From Pseudodesulfovibrio sediminis (GTDB lineage: Bacteria; Desulfobacterota; Desulfovibrionia; Desulfovibrionales; Desulfovibrionaceae), in NCBI RefSeq assembly GCF_020886695.1, contig NZ_AP024485.1, positions 505,001-569,000 of the forward strand: a stretch of DNA of 64,000 nt, given 5' to 3'. Within the stretch, counting starts at the first letter, position 1; each line of letters opens with the position of its first letter. The notes below the pieces were generated by a model, which did not search any database, was not told the origin of the DNA, and saw only the letters and a list, made by a program, of their open reading frames with translations. The position numbers and the translations under genes were made by a program. Below are positions 54,880 through 62,902 of the stretch, in pieces.

Positions 54880-56331
54880 TTAATCAAGGGTACAGGCACG
54901 CCCCTTGTAATCGAACAGGAATCCGAGCGTTTTGCGAACCTTGTCGGAGAAAAGTTTGGGCGATAAAACCTTGCCCGCCACCCGTTTGTTGATCTCGCCA
55001 ACCGTTGGGTACGGATGTACCGCTGACGCCAGAGTCGCGAGCCCGACCTTGCCGTTTGTCGCGGCTACCCACTCACCAATCAGCTCTCCCGCGTGTATCC
55101 CTGCTATCTGCACGCCAAGCGGCTTCTCTTTTTTATTAAGGATCAATTTGACTTTGCCGCCAATCACTCCCTCAGCCCGGGCACGGTCATTGTCACTGAA
55201 CGATTCTTCCCAGACCGTGTATTCCAGCCCGGCCTCCTGCGCTCGTTTTTCATTCATACCAACACTGGCCAACTCCGGTTCGGTAAACGTACACCAAGGC
55301 AGCCATGTATAATCGACCTTTCGCGGCAAGCGGAACACCGCATTGGATATGACAATACCTCCCTCATATCCGGCCGCATGCGTAAAGCGATATCTGCCAA
55401 GAACATCCCCGGCTGCAAAAATATGTTTCCGTGTCGTGCGCAGGCGATCATCGGTCCTGACCCCTTTGCGGTCGTATTCGACGCCACAATTTTCAAGCTT
55501 CAGACTCTCTACACTCGGACTACGGCCTGCGGCCACAAGGAGAGTTTCGACCTGAACCACATGTGCTTTGCCGTCCTGCTCATATTCAACCTCAACGCCT
55601 CCAGAAACGGAACGAATCGACCTGGTTGCAGTCCCCAGATCAAGGTGCACCCCTTCCGCAGCAAGACTCTGCTGAATGACCTGGGCCATATCTGGATCTT
55701 CCGCAGACAAAAGCTGCGTGTTACGCTGAATGATGCGGACATCACTTCCCAATCGATTGAATGCCTGCGCCATTTCACAGCCAATGGGGCCACCACCAAG
55801 CACAACCAATGAACCGGGTAATGCCGGGAGGGAAAACAAATCCTCGTTGGTCAGATACTTCACATCAGACAAGCCGGGAATGGGAGGAGCCGATGGATGC
55901 GAGCCAGTGGCCAGCACCCAGAACTTTGCAGAAATCCGTTGACCGGAACAATTCACGACATGGTCATCTTCGAAGCTCGCCTCACCAAAAATGACTTTGA
56001 CACCCAGGCCGCAGAATCGCTCTTCGGAGTCGTGTACCTGGATGGCATCAATAACCTCTTTGATGCGCCTGTTTACACCGGCCATATCCACAGGCGGCAA
56101 TTCCACTCCAGGCAGTCCGTACTGCTCGGCGTACTTCATGTTGTGATAGACGGATGCGGTCTTGATGAGCGTCTTGGACGGCACACATCCAGTATGCAAA
56201 CAGTCACCACCCAACGTCGGAGTCTTTTCCAGAAGCACTGTCTTTACACCGAGCTGTGCGGCTCCGGCAGCGACAGTAAGCCCTGCCGCTCCGCCTCCGA
56301 TAACACCTATGTCATACTCATACTTCGCCAC
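54880..56331 (-). CDS. FAD-dependent pyridine nucleotide-disulfide oxidoreductase, Lpd/MerA-like
   Basis: A 483-residue flavoprotein with the redox-active pair Cys44/Cys49 (GGDCLHTGCVPSK), FAD motif DIGVIGGGAAGLT, NAD(P) motif VVLGGGPIGCEMA, FAAGDVLGRYRFTHAA, and a C-terminal dimerisation domain with HPYPTVGE. The C-terminal His-Glu pair is the proton relay of this family. Sequence is nearer to mercuric-reductase-like and soluble Lpd homologues without a partner than to true dihydrolipoyl dehydrogenase. No 2-oxoacid dehydrogenase genes are near. Start GTG 56331 has AGGAGG upstream and overlaps the VTT gene by 14 bases. Confidence 0.85.
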   Translation of the reverse strand: MAKYEYDIGVIGGGAAGLTVAAGAAQLGVKTVLLEKTPTLGGDCLHTGCVPSKTLIKTASVYHNMKYAEQYGLPGVELPPVDMAGVNRRIKEVIDAIQVHDSEERFCGLGVKVIFGEASFEDDHVVNCSGQRISAKFWVLATGSHPSAPPIPGLSDVKYLTNEDLFSLPALPGSLVVLGGGPIGCEMAQAFNRLGSDVRIIQRNTQLLSAEDPDMAQVIQQSLAAEGVHLDLGTATRSIRSVSGGVEVEYEQDGKAHVVQVETLLVAAGRSPSVESLKLENCGVEYDRKGVRTDDRLRTTRKHIFAAGDVLGRYRFTHAAGYEGGIVISNAVFRLPRKVDYTWLPWCTFTEPELASVGMNEKRAQEAGLEYTVWEESFSDNDRARAEGVIGGKVKLILNKKEKPLGVQIAGIHAGELIGEWVAATNGKVGLATLASAVHPYPTVGEINKRVAGKVLSPKLFSDKVRKTLGFLFDYKGRACTLD

Positions 56332-57022
56332 TTCTCTGCCTCCTGGCCTTATACCAACCAAGGATTTTTTTCATCACCAAAGGGAAAAACCCAAGAATGA
56401 CAAAGGAAATAATGAGACTCGGAGACAACAGACCGGAAAGAGAATCGATCTTCCCCAACTCCTTGCCGGCGTTGACATAAACGATGGTTGCCGGGAACAT
56501 GCCAACCTGTGACACCCAGAAGTAGGTGAAAAACCGCATGGGGGTCAGAGCGATCACTGTGTTGATGACAAAAAATGGAAAAACCGGAATCAGACGCAAC
56601 GTGAAAAGATAGAATGCGCCATCCTCCTCAATACCTTTATTGATGGATGACAACTTATCGCCGAATTTGTTCTGAACATAATCGCCTACAAGATAGCGAG
56701 CGACTATAAAGGCCATTGCCGCCCCGATAGTGCTGGCAAAAGATACAACGATAACCCCGGTCACCAGTCCGAACATGGCCCCGCCCGCAAGGGTGAGCAC
56801 TGTAGCCGCGGGCAGCGCCAACGCAGTGGTGACCACATACAAAAGAAAATACACTCCTAACACCAGCACAGTATGTTCCGCATACAAGGCCTGTAGATGT
56901 TCTCTGGAATCCTTGAGGTATTCCAAAGAAAAATACTGTCCTAGATCAAACAAAAAATATGCTGCAATCACTCCGACAATGAGACTTACAATCAACAGCT
57001 TCTTGAACATTCCGGCGGTCAT
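56318..57022 (-). CDS. TVP38/TMEM64 family (VTT-domain) membrane protein
   Basis: A 234-residue inner-membrane protein with about six helices and the VTT-domain signature (VVTTALALPAATVLTLAGGAMFG, then GAAMAFIVARYLVGDYV and RLIPVFPFFVINTVIALTP). The family may act in lipid scrambling or transport. Pairing with a MerA-like flavoprotein is a recurrent arrangement in bacteria. The end overlaps the GTG of the flavoprotein gene. It starts nine bases after glk. Confidence 0.87.
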   Translation of the reverse strand: MTAGMFKKLLIVSLIVGVIAAYFLFDLGQYFSLEYLKDSREHLQALYAEHTVLVLGVYFLLYVVTTALALPAATVLTLAGGAMFGLVTGVIVVSFASTIGAAMAFIVARYLVGDYVQNKFGDKLSSINKGIEEDGAFYLFTLRLIPVFPFFVINTVIALTPMRFFTYFWVSQVGMFPATIVYVNAGKELGKIDSLSGLLSPSLIISFVILGFFPLVMKKILGWYKARRQRSGEV

Positions 57023-57031
57023 GGTTTTCCT

Positions 57032-57979
57032 TTATCCAGCCAAGATTTGAGCACCATAAAAAGCCGCTCCATACAAGCCGCTTTCTTCATTGGAATTAAG
57101 AACGACAGGTACGGAATGGAGGAACTCTTCATATACATGAGAGTTATGAAATTCATTCATAAATTCAGGAACTTCTACAAACATGGGGTTCTTGGCCGCG
57201 ATGCCGCCGGCGATGACAAATCCACCAAGCGCCATGATTCCAAGCGCCCAGTTTCGACATGCCCGTCCATAAAACCGTGCATACCACTTGGTTGTTTCGC
57301 TTTCGGGCGTAATCCGGGCAGAGACTTCTTTGGGTGTCAGGTCTTCTCCTGTCAAAAATTTGTGCACGAGGCTCAGCCCCAGGCCGGTGACAACGGAATC
57401 GCCCTCAGGCCAATTACGCCCGCTTTCGCGCCGGTTGAACTCGGCGTATTCGGTCTCTTCCTTGCCAAAAAAGGGAAACGCCATGTGGCCGCCTTCACTT
57501 GGAACCGCACTCCATCCGTTTTCTGTGGGGATCAAGGCGGAATATCCAAGGCCGGTGCCAGCACCTATGACGGATATGGCTTCCCCCTCCATGGCCTGCC
57601 CATCTTGCAGGACATGGGCATCTTTTACAGCTGACGTCTTGCACGCAAAGGCCTGAGCTGCAAAATCGTTTATCACGCAAACCTTATCGGTACCAAAATC
57701 AACTTCACGGACATCAATACCCCATGGAGCATTGGGAAGATTCGGGCATTTGACACCGCCGAGAACAGCTCCGGCTGCGGCCAAGACAGCAGAATCAAAG
57801 CCACCAGGTTCGGCTTTGAAATCACTCTTCCACAGCGCAGAGAGCAGGTCGGGAAAAGAAGACACTCCATGGGTTTCCAGCCAAATGGAATCCACAATTT
57901 CAAACCTGGAATCTGTGATATCAAACAAAGCGAATCGACTGTTGGTCCCACCGATATCCGCTGCCAGAACGTATGCCAT
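57032..57979 (-). CDS. glk: Glucokinase
   Basis: A 315-residue ROK-independent, bacterial Glk-type hexokinase (hexokinase fold). ATP loop LAADIGGTNSRFALFD, VCVINDFAAQAFA, the phosphate-2 loop SVIGAGTGLGYSAL, glucose-binding SEGGHMAF and the C-terminal GGFVIAGGIAAKN are present. ATG 57979 has AGGAGAGGAG just upstream; the longer frame to 58024 is not conserved. A glucose import route is not visible in the window. The frameshifted EIIC would not by itself be a glucose route. Confidence 0.9.
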   Translation of the reverse strand: MAYVLAADIGGTNSRFALFDITDSRFEIVDSIWLETHGVSSFPDLLSALWKSDFKAEPGGFDSAVLAAAGAVLGGVKCPNLPNAPWGIDVREVDFGTDKVCVINDFAAQAFACKTSAVKDAHVLQDGQAMEGEAISVIGAGTGLGYSALIPTENGWSAVPSEGGHMAFPFFGKEETEYAEFNRRESGRNWPEGDSVVTGLGLSLVHKFLTGEDLTPKEVSARITPESETTKWYARFYGRACRNWALGIMALGGFVIAGGIAAKNPMFVEVPEFMNEFHNSHVYEEFLHSVPVVLNSNEESGLYGAAFYGAQILAG

Positions 57980-58022
57980 ATTCTCCTCTCCTCCTGTGGA
58001 CGAGAGACTAGCATAAACCGAC

Positions 58023-58056
58023 AAAAAAAAAAGGAGCCTAAAGGCTCCTTTTTTTA
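58023..58056. terminator. Bidirectional terminator between glk and motA
   Basis: AAGGAGCCT and AGGCTCCTT form a 9-base-pair stem with a two-base AA loop, flanked by A and T runs. On the minus strand it ends motA transcription before glk. Confidence 0.9.
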
Positions 58057-58076
58057 CTGACTCGATTGGATTTTCA

Positions 58077-58952
58077 TTATGCGGCGACAGTTACATCTTC
58101 CTCATGCTTATTCTTCAGTTCCGGCATATCGGACAGTTCAACTGGCTGCTGTTTTTTCTGCACATACTTGCGGGTAATCCTGCGCAACGTCTCGGTCTTT
58201 CCTTCGCGCTCTGACGGACTGAGAAATGAGACAAGCTTACGCTCCAACTTGTAAGAATTCTGCTCCTTGCTTATGGCCACAATACCTTCAAGAACAAGCT
58301 TCTGATTGAGCAATTCCGCCTTGGTTGAAAAGTTGATATTCTCTGCAATGGGCGAAAAGACAAGGTTGCTCAATACAAGCCCATACAATGTGGAAATAAA
58401 GGCCACGGGAATATTCTTGAGAATAACCGCAGTATCATTGATGCCCATGAGTAAACCAATAAGCCCGATAACACTACCTGCCACACCGAACGCCGGAGCC
58501 ATACGCGCCAAGGTTTGAAAGAACCGTTCGCTTTGTTGACGGCGTAGGTTAAAAAACGCCATTTCCACACTCAGTGTCTCTCGAATCTCTTCTTCCTTGT
58601 AGTTGTCCACCAGCAGGATCAAGCCATTCTTCAAAAACGAACTCGTGGCCTTTGCCTCGGAACGTTCAAGGGAAAGGATGCCGTCCACTTTTGATTTGAC
58701 CGAAAGATCAAGCAAGGTGTTGACGATAGTTTCGGCAGACGCATGACCGTTTCGATAGGCATTTTTTGCCACGGTAATCGCATTCTTTACATGAACAGCG
58801 GGATAACTGATCAACGTGGCTGCCACCAGCCCGGACCCGACCACCAGGAAAGCCACCAGATTCAGATAAGCACCGGCTGCTCCGGTAAGCAGGAAGCTGC
58901 ATACGAAAATAATCAAGCTGATGATAATGCCGACAATGTTCTTTTTACTCAT
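58077..58952 (-). CDS. motA: Flagellar stator protein MotA/PomA-like
   Basis: A 291-residue inner-membrane stator protein that couples ion flow to flagellar rotation. Four helices are visible: two near the N-terminus (IVGIIISLIIFVCSFLL, LNLVAFLVVGSGLVAATLI) and two at about 150-210. The stator-conserved proline lies in ARMAPAFGVAGSVIGLIGLL. The segment NIPVAFISTLYGLVLSNLVF resembles PomA. ATG 58952 is chosen with GGAGAAAATC; the ATG at 58964 overlaps that site. It lies downstream of motB, an order less common than motA-motB. Confidence 0.9.
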   Translation of the reverse strand: MSKKNIVGIIISLIIFVCSFLLTGAAGAYLNLVAFLVVGSGLVAATLISYPAVHVKNAITVAKNAYRNGHASAETIVNTLLDLSVKSKVDGILSLERSEAKATSSFLKNGLILLVDNYKEEEIRETLSVEMAFFNLRRQQSERFFQTLARMAPAFGVAGSVIGLIGLLMGINDTAVILKNIPVAFISTLYGLVLSNLVFSPIAENINFSTKAELLNQKLVLEGIVAISKEQNSYKLERKLVSFLSPSEREGKTETLRRITRKYVQKKQQPVELSDMPELKNKHEEDVTVAA

Positions 58953-58969
58953 GATTTTCTCCAATCGAT

Positions 58970-59692
58970 TCAGCTTTCATTTGCAAGGACAATTTCAACA
59001 CGGCGGTTCGAGGCCTGATTGGCCTCGGATGTATCCGGCAGTTCCGGCTGATAGGACCCCCTGCCAGTTATGATGATCCGCTTGGGATCAACATGAAATT
59101 TGGAAATGAGGTATGCTGCAACCTCGGCAGCTCGTTGGGTTGAAAGAGTAAAACTCTCTGTGCCTTCCGCTTCGCTTGTGTCGGCATACCCGACAACATG
59201 CACCGCGCCGAGGCTGAGTTTGACCAGCTCCGCGATTTCACGAAGATACTGGCCTGCTTCATCCCTCAATTCGCCGGAGCGTTCAGCAAAAAACAATTCT
59301 CCCCGCAGTGAGATGCGCACTCGCCCCGGGGCTTCACGAACCACGGAAATGCCATCCGCACGAGAACGGAAAAGGACTTCATTCTCATGGACACGGACAA
59401 CATCCTTGGATCCACTCGTATCAGCGCGGCTGGCCAACTGCCCAATGAGCCCAATGAGCGGATCAAGGGCGCTGGTGGCCCTGGCCTCACTGGCCGCCTG
59501 ATTGCTGAACAGAATCTTCACATCCTGCTGACTGCTCGAATAAATGAACAGCACAACAAAAAGCACAAACATGACCATCATCAGATCAGACCAGGGTACG
59601 GCCCAGTCATTCATGCCCGGTGAAGAGGCACTATTCTCCAACTGATCAAATGACGTAAAATCCTTTGTAAAACTCGTGTCGATTTCTTGCAT
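58970..59692 (-). CDS. motB: Flagellar stator protein MotB/PomB-like
   Basis: A 240-residue protein that anchors the stator in peptidoglycan. The single membrane helix (about 33-51) contains the essential ion-binding Asp in PWSDLMMVMFVLFVVLF. The C-terminal OmpA-like domain (about 140-235) shows VVGYADTSEAEGTESFTLS and SNRRVEIVLANE. It precedes motA by 17 bases. The FSNQ(A)-rich linker between them is low complexity. The ion (proton or sodium) cannot be told with certainty. Confidence 0.9.
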   Translation of the reverse strand: MQEIDTSFTKDFTSFDQLENSASSPGMNDWAVPWSDLMMVMFVLFVVLFIYSSSQQDVKILFSNQAASEARATSALDPLIGLIGQLASRADTSGSKDVVRVHENEVLFRSRADGISVVREAPGRVRISLRGELFFAERSGELRDEAGQYLREIAELVKLSLGAVHVVGYADTSEAEGTESFTLSTQRAAEVAAYLISKFHVDPKRIIITGRGSYQPELPDTSEANQASNRRVEIVLANES

Positions 59693-59880
59693 GGCATCTC
59701 CTGCGTATTCGCGCGCACGGTATCAAGCAAGAATACTGCCATTTTTTTAACACGTTGGGATAACACCGTTATTTGATCGATTTCAACCAACGACGAATCA
59801 ATATGGAGTAGGGAGACAAAAAACCGACACCCTGCATGACATTGACTCCCCCAAAAATATGGGAGACATTCCACACCACT

Positions 59881-60507
59881 ATGACACGCAAAGGACCATT
59901 CACAACAGACAGCCCGTTGGTGCTGGCATCCGGCTCTCCACGCCGCAAGGAACTGCTCACTGACCTGGGTTTAGACTTCAAGGTACACCCGAGCACCCTG
60001 GACGAACCGGCTCCGGACGAAGCGGAGCTTCCGCTGGACTATGTCCAACGCATGGCGGAGATGAAGGCGCTGGATATCGCAAGGGGATATAAAACAAGTA
60101 CGGTACTTGGAGCAGATACCATTGTTGTTCTGGGTGACTGGATCATGGGTAAACCCAAAGACGCATCGGATGCGCTTGGAATGCTCTCCGCCCTGTCCGG
60201 CAGAACACACCAGGTCATCACCGGTTTCTGTATTGTCCTGCCAGATGGCTCCGTCATAACCAAGGCAGTCCAAACCGCCGTTGACATGCGCACTTCCACG
60301 ACAGCTGAACTCAAAAGCTATATCGCCACCAAAGAGCCAATGGATAAGGCCGGAGCATACGCCATACAGGGAATCGGTACATTTCTGGTCTCTGGAATCA
60401 GAGGTTCCTATACGAATGTCGTGGGGCTGCCTTTGACACGGGTGTTAGAGATTCTGATGCAGTGGGAAGTTGTTATCCCAAGCAAAAGCTCGTGTGCACT
60501 TCCTTGA
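59881..60507 (+). CDS. maf: Nucleoside triphosphate pyrophosphatase, Maf family
   Basis: A 208-residue house-cleaning pyrophosphatase. Motifs: LVLASGSPRRKELLTDLGLDF, VLGADTIVV with the catalytic Asp, KPKDASDALGMLSALSGRTHQVITGFCIV and AYAIQGIGTFLVSGIRGSYTNVVGLPL. The ATG at 59881 is my choice; an upstream in-frame ATG at 59836 gives 15 more non-conserved residues, and neither has a good ribosome binding site. It may contribute to mutation avoidance by removing modified dTTP or UTP. Confidence 0.92.
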   Translation: MTRKGPFTTDSPLVLASGSPRRKELLTDLGLDFKVHPSTLDEPAPDEAELPLDYVQRMAEMKALDIARGYKTSTVLGADTIVVLGDWIMGKPKDASDALGMLSALSGRTHQVITGFCIVLPDGSVITKAVQTAVDMRTSTTAELKSYIATKEPMDKAGAYAIQGIGTFLVSGIRGSYTNVVGLPLTRVLEILMQWEVVIPSKSSCALP

Positions 60508-60543
60508 CCTTGTCCCATCATTTCCGTCTCAGCAAGGCGTCGC

Positions 60544-60978
60544 ATGACAATTAAACCTGTCGACAAAACGGACTATCCCAAACTGATTACACTATGGGAA
60601 GCTTCCGTTAGAGCAACGCATGATTTCCTGAAAGACGAAGACATCGTTTTTTTACGACCGTTGATTCTTGAACGATATTTTGATGCGGTGGAATTGCGGT
60701 GCGCAAAGGATAATCAGGGAAACATTCTCGGATTTTGCGGTGTGGCTAAGAACAACCTTGAGATGCTTTTCGTTTCTCCCGAGAGCCGAGGACAGGGAGT
60801 TGGCTCCGCTTTGTGCCGGCATGCCATTGAAAACATGCATGTCACAACCGTTGACGTCAACGAACAAAACACACAAGCACTCGGTTTTTATAAACATATC
60901 GGATTCACCGTTACGGGGCGATCGCCAGTTGACGGACAAGGAAAGCCCTTCCCATTACTGCATATGCAGTTGAATTAA
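60544..60978 (+). CDS. GNAT-family N-acetyltransferase
   Basis: A 144-residue acetyltransferase. The acetyl-CoA motif A is seen in MLFVSPESRGQGVGSALCRHAI (V/Q/x-x-R-G-x-G), followed by VTTVDVNEQNTQALGFYKHIGFTVTGR typical of motif B. The start reads MTIKPVDKTDYPKLITLW. E. coli YjaB-like members are close in size. Acceptor substrate unknown. AAGG lies before the ATG. Confidence 0.87.
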   Translation: MTIKPVDKTDYPKLITLWEASVRATHDFLKDEDIVFLRPLILERYFDAVELRCAKDNQGNILGFCGVAKNNLEMLFVSPESRGQGVGSALCRHAIENMHVTTVDVNEQNTQALGFYKHIGFTVTGRSPVDGQGKPFPLLHMQLN

Positions 60979-61134
60979 CCGACTCGGATTATCGACAAAA
61001 AAATACAAAGGCTCCCACACAAGGCCCACTCCATTGCGTCTTATTGACGATACTTGGTTACCACCTTACCATCCTGATCAATGTCGCCAGCCTGCCTGTT
61101 GCGCCCGAATCATCAACCCCAATAGAGAAACAAC

Positions 61135-61623
61135 ATGCCCTCTCCTGAAATTGAGAACATTATCAAAAGCCTTGAAGCCACCCCGTCAATCCTCGCAGGC
61201 ATGGTCAATTCCATACCGGAAGATCAGCACCTCCTGAAACGTCAACCCGCGTTCTGGTCTATAGCTGAACACGTTGCGCATCTGGCTGATGTGCAGTCCA
61301 TGCTTGTGGAACGCCTCACGCGGATACTGACCGAAGACAAGCCCGAATTCATCCCGTTCTTCCCTGATGCCGAAGAGGAAGAAGCGCCTCCGATTCCAGC
61401 TATGGCCGAAGCGCTTTCGACATTTTCTTCAGGCAGAAAACGACAGTTGGCTCTCTTGAAAGGGATAAATGAAAAAGAATGGGAACGGACGGCCACTCAT
61501 CCCGAATACACAGAATACAGCATTCGCATTCTTGCCCGGCACATTCTCATGCATGATTATTGGCATATGTACCGTATGGAAGAGCTCTGGCTGACCCAAG
61601 ACCCCTATCTGACAACAGGGTAA
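61135..61623 (+). CDS. DinB-fold metalloprotein (DinB_2 family)
   Basis: A 162-residue four-helix protein. Likely metal-ligand histidines are visible: His46/His49 (SIAEHVAHLADVQ) and His140/His144 (HILMHDYWHMYRM). The family includes thiol transferases such as bacillithiol transferase and stress-induced DinB proteins. The function here is not known. It ends seven bases before pgpA and is probably co-transcribed. Confidence 0.82.
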   Translation: MPSPEIENIIKSLEATPSILAGMVNSIPEDQHLLKRQPAFWSIAEHVAHLADVQSMLVERLTRILTEDKPEFIPFFPDAEEEEAPPIPAMAEALSTFSSGRKRQLALLKGINEKEWERTATHPEYTEYSIRILARHILMHDYWHMYRMEELWLTQDPYLTTG

Positions 61624-61629
61624 GATTCA

Positions 61630-62112
61630 ATGACACCCAAATCACCACTCGACACCTTGTCAACGGCTCTGGCGACGATGGGCCCTATCGGCCATTTTCC
61701 TAAAGCACCCGGCACCTGGGGCTCCCTTGCGTCCATTGTGGTTGCTCCCTGGCTTTTCCTCCCCCTACCGCTTTGGCAGCGTGTAGCAGTGCTAGCCGTA
61801 ATCCTGCTTATCGGCACCTGGGCTTCCACGCGTGCCGAGATCGTATATGACAAAAAAGACCCCGGCTGCGTCATCATTGACGAACTTTTCGGTCAATGGA
61901 TTTGCATTCTCTTCTTCACATCCATGCCCATCTGGTATCTGGCTGCTGCCTTTGCCCTATTTCGATTTTTCGACATCCTTAAACCGTGGCCTATCAAATG
62001 GGCCGAGAACCGGTTCAAGGACGGCCTTGGCGTTATGCTCGATGATGGTGTGGCCGGGTTTTATGCGCTGGGATGTCTGCACCTCATGCACTTTTTTCTT
62101 TCTATGAATTGA
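61630..62112 (+). CDS. pgpA: Phosphatidylglycerophosphatase A
   Basis: It dephosphorylates phosphatidylglycerol phosphate to phosphatidylglycerol in the inner membrane. The 160 residues show the family N-terminal motif FPKAPGTWGSLAS, IIDELFGQWICI with catalytic acidic residues, FRFFDILKPWPIKW and LDDGVAGFYALGCLHLM, with about three membrane helices. A terminator shared with pal follows. Confidence 0.93.
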   Translation: MTPKSPLDTLSTALATMGPIGHFPKAPGTWGSLASIVVAPWLFLPLPLWQRVAVLAVILLIGTWASTRAEIVYDKKDPGCVIIDELFGQWICILFFTSMPIWYLAAAFALFRFFDILKPWPIKWAENRFKDGLGVMLDDGVAGFYALGCLHLMHFFLSMN

Positions 62113-62181
62113 TAGTTGATTCCAAGGGCCGCCATCGAATTGCAGCCTATGCCCGGTATTCAATAAAATACTGCAGACGAC

Positions 62182-62219
62182 AAAAAAACGCCATTTCCCA
62201 AGGGAAACGGCGTTTTTTA
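62182..62219. terminator. Bidirectional terminator between pgpA and pal
   Basis: The arms AACGCC-A-TTTCCC and GGGAAA-C-GGCGTT form a stem with one internal mismatch, flanked by A and T runs on both sides. Confidence 0.88.
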
Positions 62220-62237
62220 ATTACAATCGAATTCGGG

Positions 62238-62780
62238 CTATTTTACCACGAATTCTGCGCGACGGTTCTTGGCCCAAGCGGTTTCGTTGCTTGCGGGATC
62301 AAGCGGCTGCTCTTCACCAAAGCTGACGATCTTCATACGCTGAGGGTCAACACCGAGGATAACCAGATGCTCATAGGTAGCACGTGCGCGACGTTCACCC
62401 AGGGCAAGGTTGTATTCTTCAGTACCACGTTCGTCACAGTGACCTTCGATAACAATATCAACATCCGCATAGTTACGCAGGATGTTGGCCTTCAGAGCCA
62501 GGATAGAACGAGCGCTGTCATTCAACTCATAGGAATTAAATGCAAAATTAATCGTGACGCTGGTCAGCTCAACCATGGCCTCAGTCTTGGCGCGAGCAGC
62601 TTGCTCGGCAGCCAGGTCTTTGTCTTCCATGGTGGAATCCTGAGTATCCATCCGGGTGTCGTCCTGAACCTGCACTGTATCATCAGTCGGCGTGGTTGTT
62701 GTTTTCTTTGCACAACCTGCTGCAACAAAAAGCGACAAGGCCAACAAGGCCACAACTACAAAACTCCATTTGATCTTCAT
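62238..62780 (-). CDS. pal: Peptidoglycan-associated lipoprotein
   Basis: A 180-residue outer-membrane lipoprotein (lipobox VAAGC, Cys23) that binds peptidoglycan and TolB. After an acidic spacer, the OmpA-like domain (about 70-178) has the peptidoglycan-binding pattern NFAFNSYELND, VIEGHCDERGTEEYNLALGERR and AKNRRAEF. ATG 62780 has AAGGAGAGAGC upstream. An alternative start at 62927 would add a non-signal segment. It lies 122 bases after tolB, the usual order. Confidence 0.94.
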   Translation of the reverse strand: MKIKWSFVVVALLALSLFVAAGCAKKTTTTPTDDTVQVQDDTRMDTQDSTMEDKDLAAEQAARAKTEAMVELTSVTINFAFNSYELNDSARSILALKANILRNYADVDIVIEGHCDERGTEEYNLALGERRARATYEHLVILGVDPQRMKIVSFGEEQPLDPASNETAWAKNRRAEFVVK

Positions 62781-62902
62781 GCTCTCTCCTTGGTAGCGCC
62801 GTTGTTCGGCTAGTATATAATAGCTTCCACAATCAATTTCGTTGCAATACATATAACCTGTACCTTTTTCACTACAAAAATCAACCCTATATGTATGACA
62901 TT

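Noticed and set aside
61040-61105. Short minus-strand frame reading GDIDQDGKVVTKYRQ
   Set aside because: Only about 22 codons after an in-frame TGA, with no start codon or ribosome binding site; most likely chance.
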